A DNA stretch of 6,400 nt from Pseudomonadota bacterium (GTDB lineage Bacteria; Pseudomonadota; Gammaproteobacteria; UBA5335), in the NCBI GenBank assembly GCA_021783685.1, contig JAJXTQ010000123.1, positions 1-6,400 on the forward strand, read 5' to 3'. The stretch's first letter is position 1; every line of letters starts with the position of its first letter. Below are positions 1 through 6,312 of this stretch, piece by piece. A program made the position numbers and the translations under genes. The notes beneath the pieces are model-generated. The model was not told the DNA's origin. It made no database searches and saw nothing but the letters and a program-made list of their open reading frames with translations.

Positions 1-225
1 GTGCAGATTGCCCTGCTCACCGTCTATGACATGGGCAAGGCGGTAGACCGCGGAATGGTCATGACTGACATCCGGCTGTTGGAAAAGGCGGGAGGGAAGT
101 CGGGGCGCTGGACGATTCAGCCGCGTGCATCGGATCGAACATTGGTCTCGTCGGAAACCCCCGATGGAGCAACCGGATCGAGTCGTGGCGGCGTTCAACT
201 GACCGGGGAATTCCTCAATGCATGA
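1..225 (+). CDS. moaC: MoaC, cyclic pyranopterin monophosphate synthase (3' end only)
   Basis: This is the C-terminal part of MoaC, the soluble enzyme that works after MoaA to form cyclic pyranopterin monophosphate, the first stable Moco intermediate. The window opens inside the gene, so the initial GTG is read as an internal Val and not a start. The stretch [13 protein letters not shown] followed by [14 protein letters not shown] is the conserved MoaC C-terminus. By alignment recalled from the E. coli protein, the Asp and Lys of YDMxKA (visible residues 10 and 13) and the Lys of GGKSG (residue 33) are active-site positions and all are kept. The usual Cys of YDMCKA is Gly here. MoaC normally ends a few residues after GGKSG, but this frame runs about 37 residues further as an unrecognised tail. 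The stop codon lies inside or just before the start of mobA, which indicates translational coupling. Confidence 0.93.
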   Translation: MQIALLTVYDMGKAVDRGMVMTDIRLLEKAGGKSGRWTIQPRASDRTLVSSETPDGATGSSRGGVQLTGEFLNA

Positions 226-976
226 TGATGGAGTGGATCGAATGGATGTGGCAACTCACTGGAAGGCGGCGTTGACGGGCGAGCCCGAGTCCGCGGCATT
301 GCGCGATGCGGGCGCAACTCCGGTACGGGACATCCCGCGCGATGCCGTCACCGGCTTGATCCTCGCCGGCGGGCGCGCCGCGCGCATGGGTGGCCTGGAC
401 AAGGGTCTGCAGCGGCTGGGCGGCGTTCCGCTGGTCATGCACGTGTTGCGCAGGTTTGCGCCGCAGGTCGGAGAGGTGATCATCAGCGCGAATCGGAACT
501 TTTCCGAATACAGGTCCTTCGGTGTCCCTGTCCGTCCCGATTCCGATCCTGCCGCCTTCGATGGCCCCCTTGCTGGAATCCTCGCGGGGTTGCGGCACTG
601 CCGGACTCCCTATCTATTGGTTGCTCCGTGCGACTGCCCGATGATTCCGCCGGGCTTCGCTGCGGGCATGGCCCGCCGCCTGTTGTGGGACAACGCCGAT
701 CTGGTTCTGGCACGGATTGCGGGGCGCACCCATCCCGTGCTGTGCATGATGCGCACGCGGGTCCTCTCGTCACTGCAACGGTTCCTAGAATCGGGCGGCC
801 GGTCGGTGTACGGATGGTCCGATTGTCTGAGCACGACCTTTGCCGATTTCGAGGACCCGCTGCCCTTCTTCAATCTCAACACGCTGGACGACCTTCGCCT
901 GGCAGAATTGGTATTGGGGGGATCGCAGCCCGTCATCGCGAGCGAAGCGGCACGAGCGCCCGGGGAGAAATTGTGA
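218..976 (+). CDS. mobA: MobA, molybdenum cofactor guanylyltransferase
   Basis: MobA transfers GMP from GTP to molybdopterin, giving the MGD form used by the DMSO-reductase family of enzymes. It acts in the cytoplasm. The nucleotide-binding signature [17 protein letters not shown] lies at residues 47-63. It is followed by an ANR motif (91-93), [10 protein letters not shown] (116-125), the metal-binding CDCP (138-141) and a C-terminal NLNT (219-222), in the same order as E. coli MobA. At 252 residues it exceeds the roughly 195 of E. coli, mainly through about 45 residues before the LAGG motif. Two starts are possible. ATG 218 overlaps the moaC stop and has GGGGAA seven bases upstream; the in-frame ATG 242 has GGAG eight bases upstream and would shorten the protein by eight residues. 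The sequence does not settle which is used. The TGA overlaps the GTG of moeA. Confidence 0.93.
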   Translation: MHDDGVDRMDVATHWKAALTGEPESAALRDAGATPVRDIPRDAVTGLILAGGRAARMGGLDKGLQRLGGVPLVMHVLRRFAPQVGEVIISANRNFSEYRSFGVPVRPDSDPAAFDGPLAGILAGLRHCRTPYLLVAPCDCPMIPPGFAAGMARRLLWDNADLVLARIAGRTHPVLCMMRTRVLSSLQRFLESGGRSVYGWSDCLSTTFADFEDPLPFFNLNTLDDLRLAELVLGGSQPVIASEAARAPGEKL

Positions 977-2259
977 AACTCGAGGCCTTGCTGCCGCGCC
1001 GAAGCGGGACCGGTCCCTGGAATGATGAAGCGCTCTTGACCGTGGACGAGGCGCGGAAACGAATCCAGCGTCTGGCGCGGCCGGTGAGCGGCGTGGAACG
1101 CGTGCCGCTGCGCGGCGCTCTCGGGCGGGTTCTGGCGGAGGACGTCATCGCCGGGATGGACGTGCCGCCCCATGACAACGCGGGCATGGACGGCTATGCC
1201 TTGTCCGGCGTCGACCTCGCCGATGACGGTTCGGCCGCGCTCACCGTAGTCGGCACGGGGCTCGCCGGGCACGCATTTGGCGGCGTCGTGCCCGCCGGGT
1301 GCTGCGTGCGTGTCATGACGGGCGCCGTGATGCCTGCCGGGTGCGACACGGTGGTGCCGCAGGAGTCTTGCCGCATCCAGGTCGGCGCCATCCACATTCC
1401 CGCCGGCGCGCTTCGCCGCGGAGACAATCGCCGTCGTCGGGGCGAAGATCTGCAGGCCGGCAAGCCCGCGCTTGACGCGGGAAAGCTGCTGCGCCCGGCG
1501 GACCTCGGGCTCATCGCCTCGCTCGGCTTGCCCGAGGTCGTCGTCCGCCGCAAACTGCGTGTGGCCTTTCTGTCCAGCGGCGACGAGTTGTGCACCTTCG
1601 AACAGCCGCGTGATGCCGGCAGCGTCTACGACAGCAACCGTTACGCGCTTTGGGGGGCGCTCGAGCGCCTGGGCTGCGACGGGCTGGATCTGGGCGTCGT
1701 GCGTGACGAACCGGCTGCGTTGCAGGCAGCACTGCGGCTCGGCTGCGAAACCGCCGATGCCGTCATCACGACCGGCGGGGTGGGCGAAGGCGCCGCCGAC
1801 CACCTGCGCAACGCGCTGGCGGCGCTGGGCCAGGTCGCATTCTGGCGCATCGCGATGCGTCCGGGGCGGCCGATGGCGTTCGGGCGCATCGCCAGCGGCC
1901 CCCATGAGGCCGTGCTGTTCGGCCTGCCGGGAAATCCCGTGGCGGCGCTGGCGGCCTTCTACCACATCGCGCGCGAGGGTCTGCTGGGCATGATGGGCGC
2001 GCGGACAAAGCCGCTGCCCTTGCTCCGTGTGACCGCGCTTTGCGCGATGCGCAAGGTTCCCGGTCGTATCGAATACCAGCGCGCCGTCCTGGAGCCCACT
2101 AAGGACGGCCGGCTGGGCGCCCGTCTGACCGGGAACCAGGGCTCGGGGGTTCTGCGCTCGATGAGCCTGGCCGACGGTTTCGTCGTGCTGGGCCACGATC
2201 AGGCGGCCGTGCGGGCAGGCGAGCCGGTGGACTTTCTGGCCTTCGAGGGGCTGGTCTGA
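973..2259 (+). CDS. moeA: MoeA, molybdopterin molybdenumtransferase
   Basis: MoeA inserts molybdate into adenylated molybdopterin to make Mo-molybdopterin. The predicted protein is 428 residues; E. coli MoeA is 411. I place the start at GTG 973, inside the mobA stop (GTGA), because GGGGAGA lies just upstream and MoeA-like sequence starts soon after. The open frame extends upstream to 628 only as an overlap with mobA. Key blocks are DNAGMDGYA (residues 68-75), MTGAVMPAGCDTVV (115-128), RRRGEDL (154-160), SSGDEL (201-206), VRDE (243-246), TTGGVGEGAAD (266-276), FGLPGNPVAA (316-325), and a C-terminal domain IV from about 345. The acidic residues matching E. coli D59, D142, E188, D228 and D259 are all present as D73, D159, E205, D245 and D276. 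The GGVSVGEAD block is altered to GGVGEGAAD but keeps its length and last Asp. The product should work with MobA, encoded immediately upstream. Confidence 0.95.
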   Translation: MKLEALLPRRSGTGPWNDEALLTVDEARKRIQRLARPVSGVERVPLRGALGRVLAEDVIAGMDVPPHDNAGMDGYALSGVDLADDGSAALTVVGTGLAGHAFGGVVPAGCCVRVMTGAVMPAGCDTVVPQESCRIQVGAIHIPAGALRRGDNRRRRGEDLQAGKPALDAGKLLRPADLGLIASLGLPEVVVRRKLRVAFLSSGDELCTFEQPRDAGSVYDSNRYALWGALERLGCDGLDLGVVRDEPAALQAALRLGCETADAVITTGGVGEGAADHLRNALAALGQVAFWRIAMRPGRPMAFGRIASGPHEAVLFGLPGNPVAALAAFYHIAREGLLGMMGARTKPLPLLRVTALCAMRKVPGRIEYQRAVLEPTKDGRLGARLTGNQGSGVLRSMSLADGFVVLGHDQAAVRAGEPVDFLAFEGLV

Positions 2260-2269
2260 TCGAACATCC

Positions 2270-3064
2270 ATGGACGACACCGACCTGTTGCGGTATTCGC
2301 GCCACCTGTTGCTTGACGAGATCGGCGTCGAGGGGCAGGAGCGGATCGCGGCTGGGCGTGCGCTGCTTGTGGGCGCAGGCGGCCTCGGCTCGCCGGTGGC
2401 GCTGTATCTCGCCAGTGCGGGCGTGGGCCGCATCGTCGTGGTCGACGGCGATGTCGTGGACTTGACCAACTTGCAGCGCCAGATCGCGCATACGCAGGCC
2501 CGTGTCGGCTGGCCGAAGGTGGAGTCGGCGCGCCAGACCATGCTCGAGATCAACCCGGGGGCCGAGGTCGAGACGGTTGCCGAGCGTGCCGATGCAGCGC
2601 TGCTCGACGAACTGGCGGCGCGGGCCGATGTCGCCGTCGACTGCAGTGACAACTTCGCCACCCGCCACGCCCTCAACGCCGTTTGCAGGCGCCGCGGCGT
2701 GCCGCTGGTCAGCGCCGCCGCGGTGCGCTTCGACGGGCAGATCAGCGTGTTCGATCCGCGTCGCGGCGCGGACGGCGATGCGGGGCCTTGCTACGCTTGT
2801 CTGTACCGTCCCGATGTCCCCGTCGAGGAAGTGCGCTGCGCGCTGATGGGGGTATTCGCGCCATTGGTCGGAATCGTCGGCAGTCTTGCGGCTGCCGAAG
2901 CACTGAAAATTCTGGCAGGCGCGGGTCGCAGTCTCGGCGGGCGGCTGATGCTGATTGATGCGCTGGAGATGGATGTCCGGACCATCGGCTTCGCGCGCGA
3001 CCCGGCTTGCCCGGTGTGCGGGGCCGCCGCACAGGTAACGGCGGTTGAGCTACCGAATTGTTGA
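2270..3064 (+). CDS. moeB: MoeB-type molybdopterin-synthase adenylyltransferase (ThiF/HesA family)
   Basis: This E1-like enzyme adenylates the C-terminal glycine of a small sulfur-carrier protein, MoaD in Moco synthesis, so that it can be charged with sulfur. At 264 residues it is the size of bacterial MoeB (249 in E. coli) and lacks the C-terminal rhodanese domain of eukaryotic homologues. Visible motifs are RYSRH (8-12), the nucleotide-binding VGAGGLGSP (34-42), VDGDVVDLTNLQRQI (58-72) with the Arg finger R70, WPKV with K83, and DCSDN (124-128). Zinc ligands are CYAC (174-177) and CPVC (247-250). C190 aligns with the Cys found in the CxEAG loop of MoeB and ThiF, though the loop reads CALMG here. 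ThiF for thiamine synthesis is the main alternative; the Moco neighbours favour MoeB. No moaD or moaE lies in the window. The start is ATG 2270, ten bases after the moeA stop, with a weak ribosome-binding site. Confidence 0.88.
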   Translation: MDDTDLLRYSRHLLLDEIGVEGQERIAAGRALLVGAGGLGSPVALYLASAGVGRIVVVDGDVVDLTNLQRQIAHTQARVGWPKVESARQTMLEINPGAEVETVAERADAALLDELAARADVAVDCSDNFATRHALNAVCRRRGVPLVSAAAVRFDGQISVFDPRRGADGDAGPCYACLYRPDVPVEEVRCALMGVFAPLVGIVGSLAAAEALKILAGAGRSLGGRLMLIDALEMDVRTIGFARDPACPVCGAAAQVTAVELPNC

Positions 3065-3072
3065 ACGCAATC

Positions 3073-3660
3073 ATGGATCCCATCACCGATACCGCCACAT
3101 GGACTCTCGAACTGCTGCGCAAGCGCCAGCAGACTTCCCCCAAACGCCTGAGCGCACCGGGACCGACCGAGCAGCAGGCGCGCGCGCTGTTCGACGCTGC
3201 GGCTCAGGCACCGGACCACGGTCTAATCCGGCCTTGGCGTTTCGTGCAAGTATCCGAGCAGGGGCGATCCCGCCTCGGAGAGGCTTTCGCCGCAGCGCTC
3301 GTAGAACGCGATCCGCAGGCTGATCAAGTGCAGGTGCGGGAGGCCCGGGACAAGGCGGACCGCGCGCCCTTTCTGGCGCTGGCTGTTGCCCGCGTGCGCG
3401 ATGCCAACGCGCAGGTTCCACCCGCGGAGCGCTACGTGTCGCTGGGCTGTGCGCTGCAGAACATGCTGCTGATGGCGCATGCCCAAGGGTTCGGCGCCGG
3501 GCTGGTTAGCGGCCAAGCGATGGAGTCGCGGGCGATTCGCGAATTGTTTTCGCTGGCGGGTGAAGAAAGAGCGGTGTGCTTCATCGCTGTCGGGACGGTG
3601 AGCAAGGCGAAACCCGTGCGTGTCAGGCCGCTGCCCGAGGCATTCGTGTCCGTGCTATAG
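3073..3660 (+). CDS. YdjA-like nitroreductase family protein (FMN oxidoreductase)
   Basis: The 195-residue protein matches the compact YdjA branch of the nitroreductase family (E. coli YdjA is 183 residues). These are homodimeric, FMN-dependent NAD(P)H oxidoreductases of uncertain physiological substrate. Aligning blocks are the N-terminal LLRKRQQTSPKRL with a following P-P-T (residues 14-32), APDHGLIRPWRF (46-57), SLGCALQNM (123-131), AQGFGAGLVSG (137-147) and the final AVGTVSKA (172-179). The usual FMN-contacting RRS near the start appears as RKRQQTS, so phosphate contacts may differ. ATG 3073 is preferred. TTG 3058 or 3061 in the same frame would overlap the moeB stop. No strong ribosome-binding site is seen, which fits coupling to moeB eight bases upstream. 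The position suggests co-transcription with Moco genes, but no Moco role is established from sequence. Confidence 0.88.
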   Translation: MDPITDTATWTLELLRKRQQTSPKRLSAPGPTEQQARALFDAAAQAPDHGLIRPWRFVQVSEQGRSRLGEAFAAALVERDPQADQVQVREARDKADRAPFLALAVARVRDANAQVPPAERYVSLGCALQNMLLMAHAQGFGAGLVSGQAMESRAIRELFSLAGEERAVCFIAVGTVSKAKPVRVRPLPEAFVSVL

Positions 3661-3820
3661 GTGCAGGGGTTGACACGGCGAAAATCCACCAAAAATTAGA
3701 CCTTCACATGATGCAAACCATCACATCGACGTTTTCCGCGGGAAAGAGTGTACCGACCGTAGCCTGCGAACCACGCATTTGTGCATGCCTCGAGGCTGCA
3801 GGACCGCCTGCTTAACGCCC
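3661..3820 (+). promoter_or_regulatory. Candidate sigma70-type promoter and leader of the LOV-GGDEF gene
   Basis: The gap after the nitroreductase contains a perfect -35 hexamer TTGACA at 3670-3675, then a locally A/T-rich run. The -10 is poor: AAAATT with a 16-bp spacer or AATTAG with 18 bp are the best candidates, each with three matches to TATAAT. The inverted repeat TGATG-CAAAC-CATCA (3709-3723) falls near the expected transcription start and could be an operator. A second small hairpin, GCAGG-ACCG-CCTGC (3798-3811), lies just ahead of the chosen start codon and could affect translation. No U-tract terminator for the upstream genes is visible, so readthrough from the Moco block remains possible. 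Confidence 0.35.
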
Positions 3821-5635
3821 ATGGCATCGAACACGCAGCCCCACCCTGGGATGATTTCGAATGACCTGCTCTGCAGAGCGCTGGAGGCCATTCCCGAGTC
3901 GGTCATCGTGACCGACGCTGCGCAGCACATTGTCGCCGTCAATCGGGCATTCACCGTCCTGACAGGCTACGACCCCGACGAACTCATCGGCCGCAACTGC
4001 CGCATGCTCCAGGGTCCGGGCACCGATGCGTCGACCGTCGAGAGCATGCATCAGGCGATCCATGCGTGCCGGATCTTTCGCGGGTGCGTGCTCAACTATC
4101 GCAAGGATGGCTCGACGTTCTGGAACGCCATGACCATCACGCCGCTGCGCGATGCCGACGGACGCATCATCCACTTCGTCAGCGTGCAGCGAGACGAAAC
4201 CGACGAACGTCAAATCTGCGATGAACTCCGGCAGCAGTCGGTTCGCGATCCGCTGACCGGATTGCCCAACCGCACCGCGCTGGCGCAGCATCTGCCGCTG
4301 GCGATCGCCCGCGCCCGGCGCGATCACAAGATCCTCGCGGTCGGCATCCTCGATCTTGACGACTTCAAGCCGGTCAATGACACCTGGGGTCATGCCGCAG
4401 GCGATGTCCTGTTGCGCGAATTCGCCCAGCGGCTGCGGGCGCAACTGCGTGCGGTGGATTTCGTGGCCCGGCTTGGCGGCGACGAATTTCTCGTCGTCCT
4501 CGAAGGCCTGGACGGGCCGAAAGTCACCGAGCAGCTTGCCGTGCTCGCTCGGCGGATACACGTCGCCGTCGAAACGCCGTTCGAGATCATGCCGGCGCAG
4601 TTTGCCGACGTCGGCGTGAGCATGGGGCTGGCCCTGTACCCCACCGAGGGCGAGGAGCCCGATGCCTTGATGCGGCGCGCGGACGCGATCCTCTACGACG
4701 CCAAACGCCATAAGGGCGATCGGGTCCGCTGGTGGCAATTCGGCGCCGACCGGATGGCCCAATCACGCCAGGATGCAATCGGCCCGGCGACCGAACTCGA
4801 CCCTTACGGGACTGAGGCGGCGGCGTTGCTGGCGCCAATCCAGGAGCCGCTTGCCGGCATCGTGGAACAATTCGCACGGGAGTTCTACGCCGAAATCCAT
4901 CAGCGGCGCGAATCTTCGGCGATCCTCGACCAGCTCAGCCCCGAGGAATTCGGGCACCTGAAGGAATCACAGGCCGAGCATTTGCGCCAGATCCTTGATC
5001 CCGCGCTCTCCGCGGACGCCCACCGGACCCAGTCACTGCGGATCGGCGAAATCCATGCCCTGGTCGGCCTCGACGCGAGCGAGATGATCCTGGCCATGCA
5101 GGACTACACGAGTCTGGTGCACCGGTCGATCCAATCCCTGGCCTGGAGGGCGGATCGGCGCGCCGAGCTTGCTGGGATCGTCGGCGAGCGCCTCAAGCAC
5201 GAGATGCGCGCTGAGTTCGAGGGCATGCGGCGCGTCGAGCAAGCCCGACAGGGCGTTCTTGCCCATATGGAGTCCCAGGCCGATGCGTGGAGCGGCGACA
5301 GGCAACTGTTCCCGAAAGCCATGCAGACCTTGCTCCACCATCTGCACGGCCTGAGCGGCATCAACTATGGCGAACCCGACGTCGACTCGAAGATCGCGCC
5401 TTTGATCACCGCGGGTTGCGTCGATGCCTATCTCGCCGATCTGGCGCAAGCAGGGATCGAGCCGTTCTTTCTGGCGGACGAACCGGCGTTGCGGCAGTGC
5501 AGCACCATGCAGACGTGGTTGACGGGCCGCATCGCCACGCTTGCCAATTACCGCACGCAGCCGCAGTTCTCGCGCATTACCGCGATCGCCGCCCGTCATG
5601 GCATCCGCAGCTCGGCATCTCTGCCGAAGCTATGA
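3821..5635 (+). CDS. LOV-GGDEF-globin-GAF (truncated) diguanylate cyclase
   Basis: This 604-residue multi-sensor enzyme is predicted to make c-di-GMP from two GTP. Domains, numbered from ATG 3821, are as follows. (1) LOV/PAS at about 20-130, with the photoactive signature GRNCRMLQG (adduct Cys C60) and the flavin-contacting residues N92, N102 and Q123. (2) GGDEF at about 140-305, with DPLTGLPNR (143-151), DLDDFK (178-183), the inhibitory I-site R210-x-x-D213 and GGDEF (219-223). (3) A sensor-globin-like region at about 340-440, with a distal Tyr candidate (Y356) in REFY and a proximal His candidate (H412) in IGEIHALVGL. (4) The first part of a GAF-like domain from about 490, with NYRTQPQF and GIRSSASLP just before the stop. 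The GAF fold is incomplete, so the gene is probably cut short. No membrane segments are seen; a cytoplasmic protein is inferred. TTG 3779, ATG 3785 and ATG 3851 are alternative starts; none has a good ribosome-binding site. Confidence 0.9.
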   Translation: MASNTQPHPGMISNDLLCRALEAIPESVIVTDAAQHIVAVNRAFTVLTGYDPDELIGRNCRMLQGPGTDASTVESMHQAIHACRIFRGCVLNYRKDGSTFWNAMTITPLRDADGRIIHFVSVQRDETDERQICDELRQQSVRDPLTGLPNRTALAQHLPLAIARARRDHKILAVGILDLDDFKPVNDTWGHAAGDVLLREFAQRLRAQLRAVDFVARLGGDEFLVVLEGLDGPKVTEQLAVLARRIHVAVETPFEIMPAQFADVGVSMGLALYPTEGEEPDALMRRADAILYDAKRHKGDRVRWWQFGADRMAQSRQDAIGPATELDPYGTEAAALLAPIQEPLAGIVEQFAREFYAEIHQRRESSAILDQLSPEEFGHLKESQAEHLRQILDPALSADAHRTQSLRIGEIHALVGLDASEMILAMQDYTSLVHRSIQSLAWRADRRAELAGIVGERLKHEMRAEFEGMRRVEQARQGVLAHMESQADAWSGDRQLFPKAMQTLLHHLHGLSGINYGEPDVDSKIAPLITAGCVDAYLADLAQAGIEPFFLADEPALRQCSTMQTWLTGRIATLANYRTQPQFSRITAIAARHGIRSSASLPKL

Positions 5636-5650
5636 TCTTCTCCCGGCTGG

Positions 5651-5669
5651 GGTTGACTCCAAGTCAACC
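5651..5669. repeat. Perfect 8-bp inverted repeat just after the signalling gene
   Basis: GGTTGACT and AGTCAACC form a perfect 8-bp stem with a CCA loop, starting 16 bases after the stop codon. It could act as a transcription-ending or RNA-stabilising hairpin. No run of T follows, so it is not a canonical intrinsic terminator. It could instead be a protein-binding dyad; the left arm contains a -35-like TTGACT, but no -10 box is seen 17 bp further on. Confidence 0.5.
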
Positions 5670-5760
5670 GGCAACCGCTGAGCCCGTGTTCATCGACATT
5701 CCCAACCAACGCAACCGCACATTGAGATGCCGCTGCAGACCGACTTCCCCTCGAACAGAA

Positions 5761-5790
5761 GGAATAGGTCAGAGTTGCTTGGGAATAGGT
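5761..5790. repeat. Direct repeat GGAATAGGT, two copies 21 bp apart
   Basis: GGAATAGGT occurs at 5761-5769 and again at 5782-5790, a 21-bp start-to-start spacing close to two helical turns. Directly afterwards come the palindrome GGAATTCC (5792-5799) and a related GGAAATTC (5811-5818), in an A/T-richer patch. The grouping on one DNA face resembles a protein-binding cluster or a mobile-element end, but no binding protein can be named. Confidence 0.4.
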
Positions 5791-5927
5791 GGGAATTCCT
5801 GATTTTTCTTGGAAATTCAACGGGTTAGCGAGGCACGGACAGGCCGTGGTGAGGTGCGCTCCACAACAGCCCACAATTTGACGGACTGCGCGGCACACAA
5901 GCTGCACACCTCTTGCGCCGACGCACA

Positions 5928-5948
5928 GGCTCCCGCTACCGGGGAGCC
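5928..5948. repeat. 7-bp inverted repeat
   Basis: GGCTCCC and GGGAGCC form a perfect 7-bp stem around the loop GCTACCG. It lies about 20 bases before the putative left end of the IS3-type remnant. There is no U-tract, so a terminator is not supported. A role as an insertion target or structured RNA is only a guess. Confidence 0.35.
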
Positions 5949-5970
5949 GGACAGAGGTGGTCGGCGAAAC

Positions 5971-6179
5971 TGAACTCGGGGCTCAATGGGTAGGCTGCCA
6001 CGGGCGAGGATTTCGCACGACGAATCAGGAGCAGACATGAGCAAGAGGACCCGTCGCAACCACTTACCGACGTTCAAGACCAAAATGGCCTTGTCAGCCG
6101 TTTGCTGCGCGACCTGCTGCGGAGCGAGGGACATCGGGTCTGCCGCTTGCATGTGGGCACGCTCATGGCCCGCATGGGC
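5971..6179 (+). mobile_element. IS3-family insertion sequence remnant
   Basis: The segment carries a proposed left end beginning TGAACT, 66 bp ahead of the transposase start. That placement suits IS3-family elements, whose ends often start with TGA. Pieces of both transposase frames follow. No matching right inverted repeat or target duplication is visible, because the element breaks off near 6179. The left boundary is an estimate; the transposase similarity itself is firmer than the ends. Confidence 0.5.
6037..6179 (+). pseudogene. IS3-family transposase, deleted OrfA/OrfB fusion
   Basis: From ATG 6037, with AGGAG upstream at about 6027-6031, the frame begins MSKRTRRNHLPTFK and continues KMALSA. 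This is the typical opening of IS3-family OrfA, whose product is a helix-turn-helix DNA-binding protein. After about 21 residues this frame loses similarity. A different frame, from about 6093, reads SRLLRDLLRSEGHRV and then LHVGTLMARMG, which resembles the N-terminal part of OrfB ahead of the DDE integrase core. The rest of OrfA, including most of its helix-turn-helix and the leucine zipper, is missing, as is the beginning of OrfB. Similarity ends at about 6179, before any catalytic DDE residues. The product cannot be an active transposase. The OrfA frame stays open to the window end, but its later translation is low-complexity and looks fortuitous. Confidence 0.7.
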
Positions 6180-6312
6180 ACAACGGCTACAGCATCGGGG
6201 AACTGCTGCGCAAGGCCGAGCCCGTGCTGGTGGCGCCTTGCCGACGGCTCCGCCGGGGCGCCCGCGGACGCCCCGCCGAGGCGGTAGAGCCAACGCGCGC
6301 GCTGCGGCCCAA

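Larger units (their letters stand above)
5636..6036. other. Non-coding junction region, about 400 bp
   Basis: No convincing gene is seen here on either strand. The reading frames that cross it have no recognisable motifs and run through the shadow of the upstream gene. The segment 5760-5830 is noticeably richer in A/T than the flanks. The region holds a perfect hairpin, a pair of 9-bp direct repeats with palindromes beside them, and a second hairpin, each listed separately. None of the three forward frames after the stop at 5635 resumes the expected second half of a GAF domain. The right part probably includes the left end of an IS3-type element. Confidence 0.6.

Noticed and set aside
628..972. 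Upstream extension of the moeA frame
   Set aside because: It overlaps mobA almost entirely and has no MoeA similarity; GTG 973 has a ribosome-binding site and the typical overlapping stop/start.
610..2676. 688-residue open frame on the minus strand
   Set aside because: It lies antisense to mobA, moeA and moeB, all of which carry family motifs. Long antisense frames are common in GC-rich coding DNA, and this translation shows no motif.
3812..4762. 316-residue minus-strand open frame
   Set aside because: It is the shadow of the LOV-GGDEF coding frame; the forward frame holds all the conserved motifs.
5287..5802. 171-residue forward frame crossing the end of the signalling gene
   Set aside because: I tested it as a frameshifted continuation of the GAF domain. 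Its sequence after 5635 does not resemble GAF or EAL.
6254..6275. GC hairpin (GGGGCG/CGCCCC plus one pair) considered as a terminator for the minus-strand gene
   Set aside because: No T-run follows on the minus strand, and such stems arise easily in this GC-rich stretch.
5817..6293. 158-residue minus-strand frame opposite the IS remnant
   Set aside because: It has no motifs, and the forward strand carries recognisable transposase pieces.
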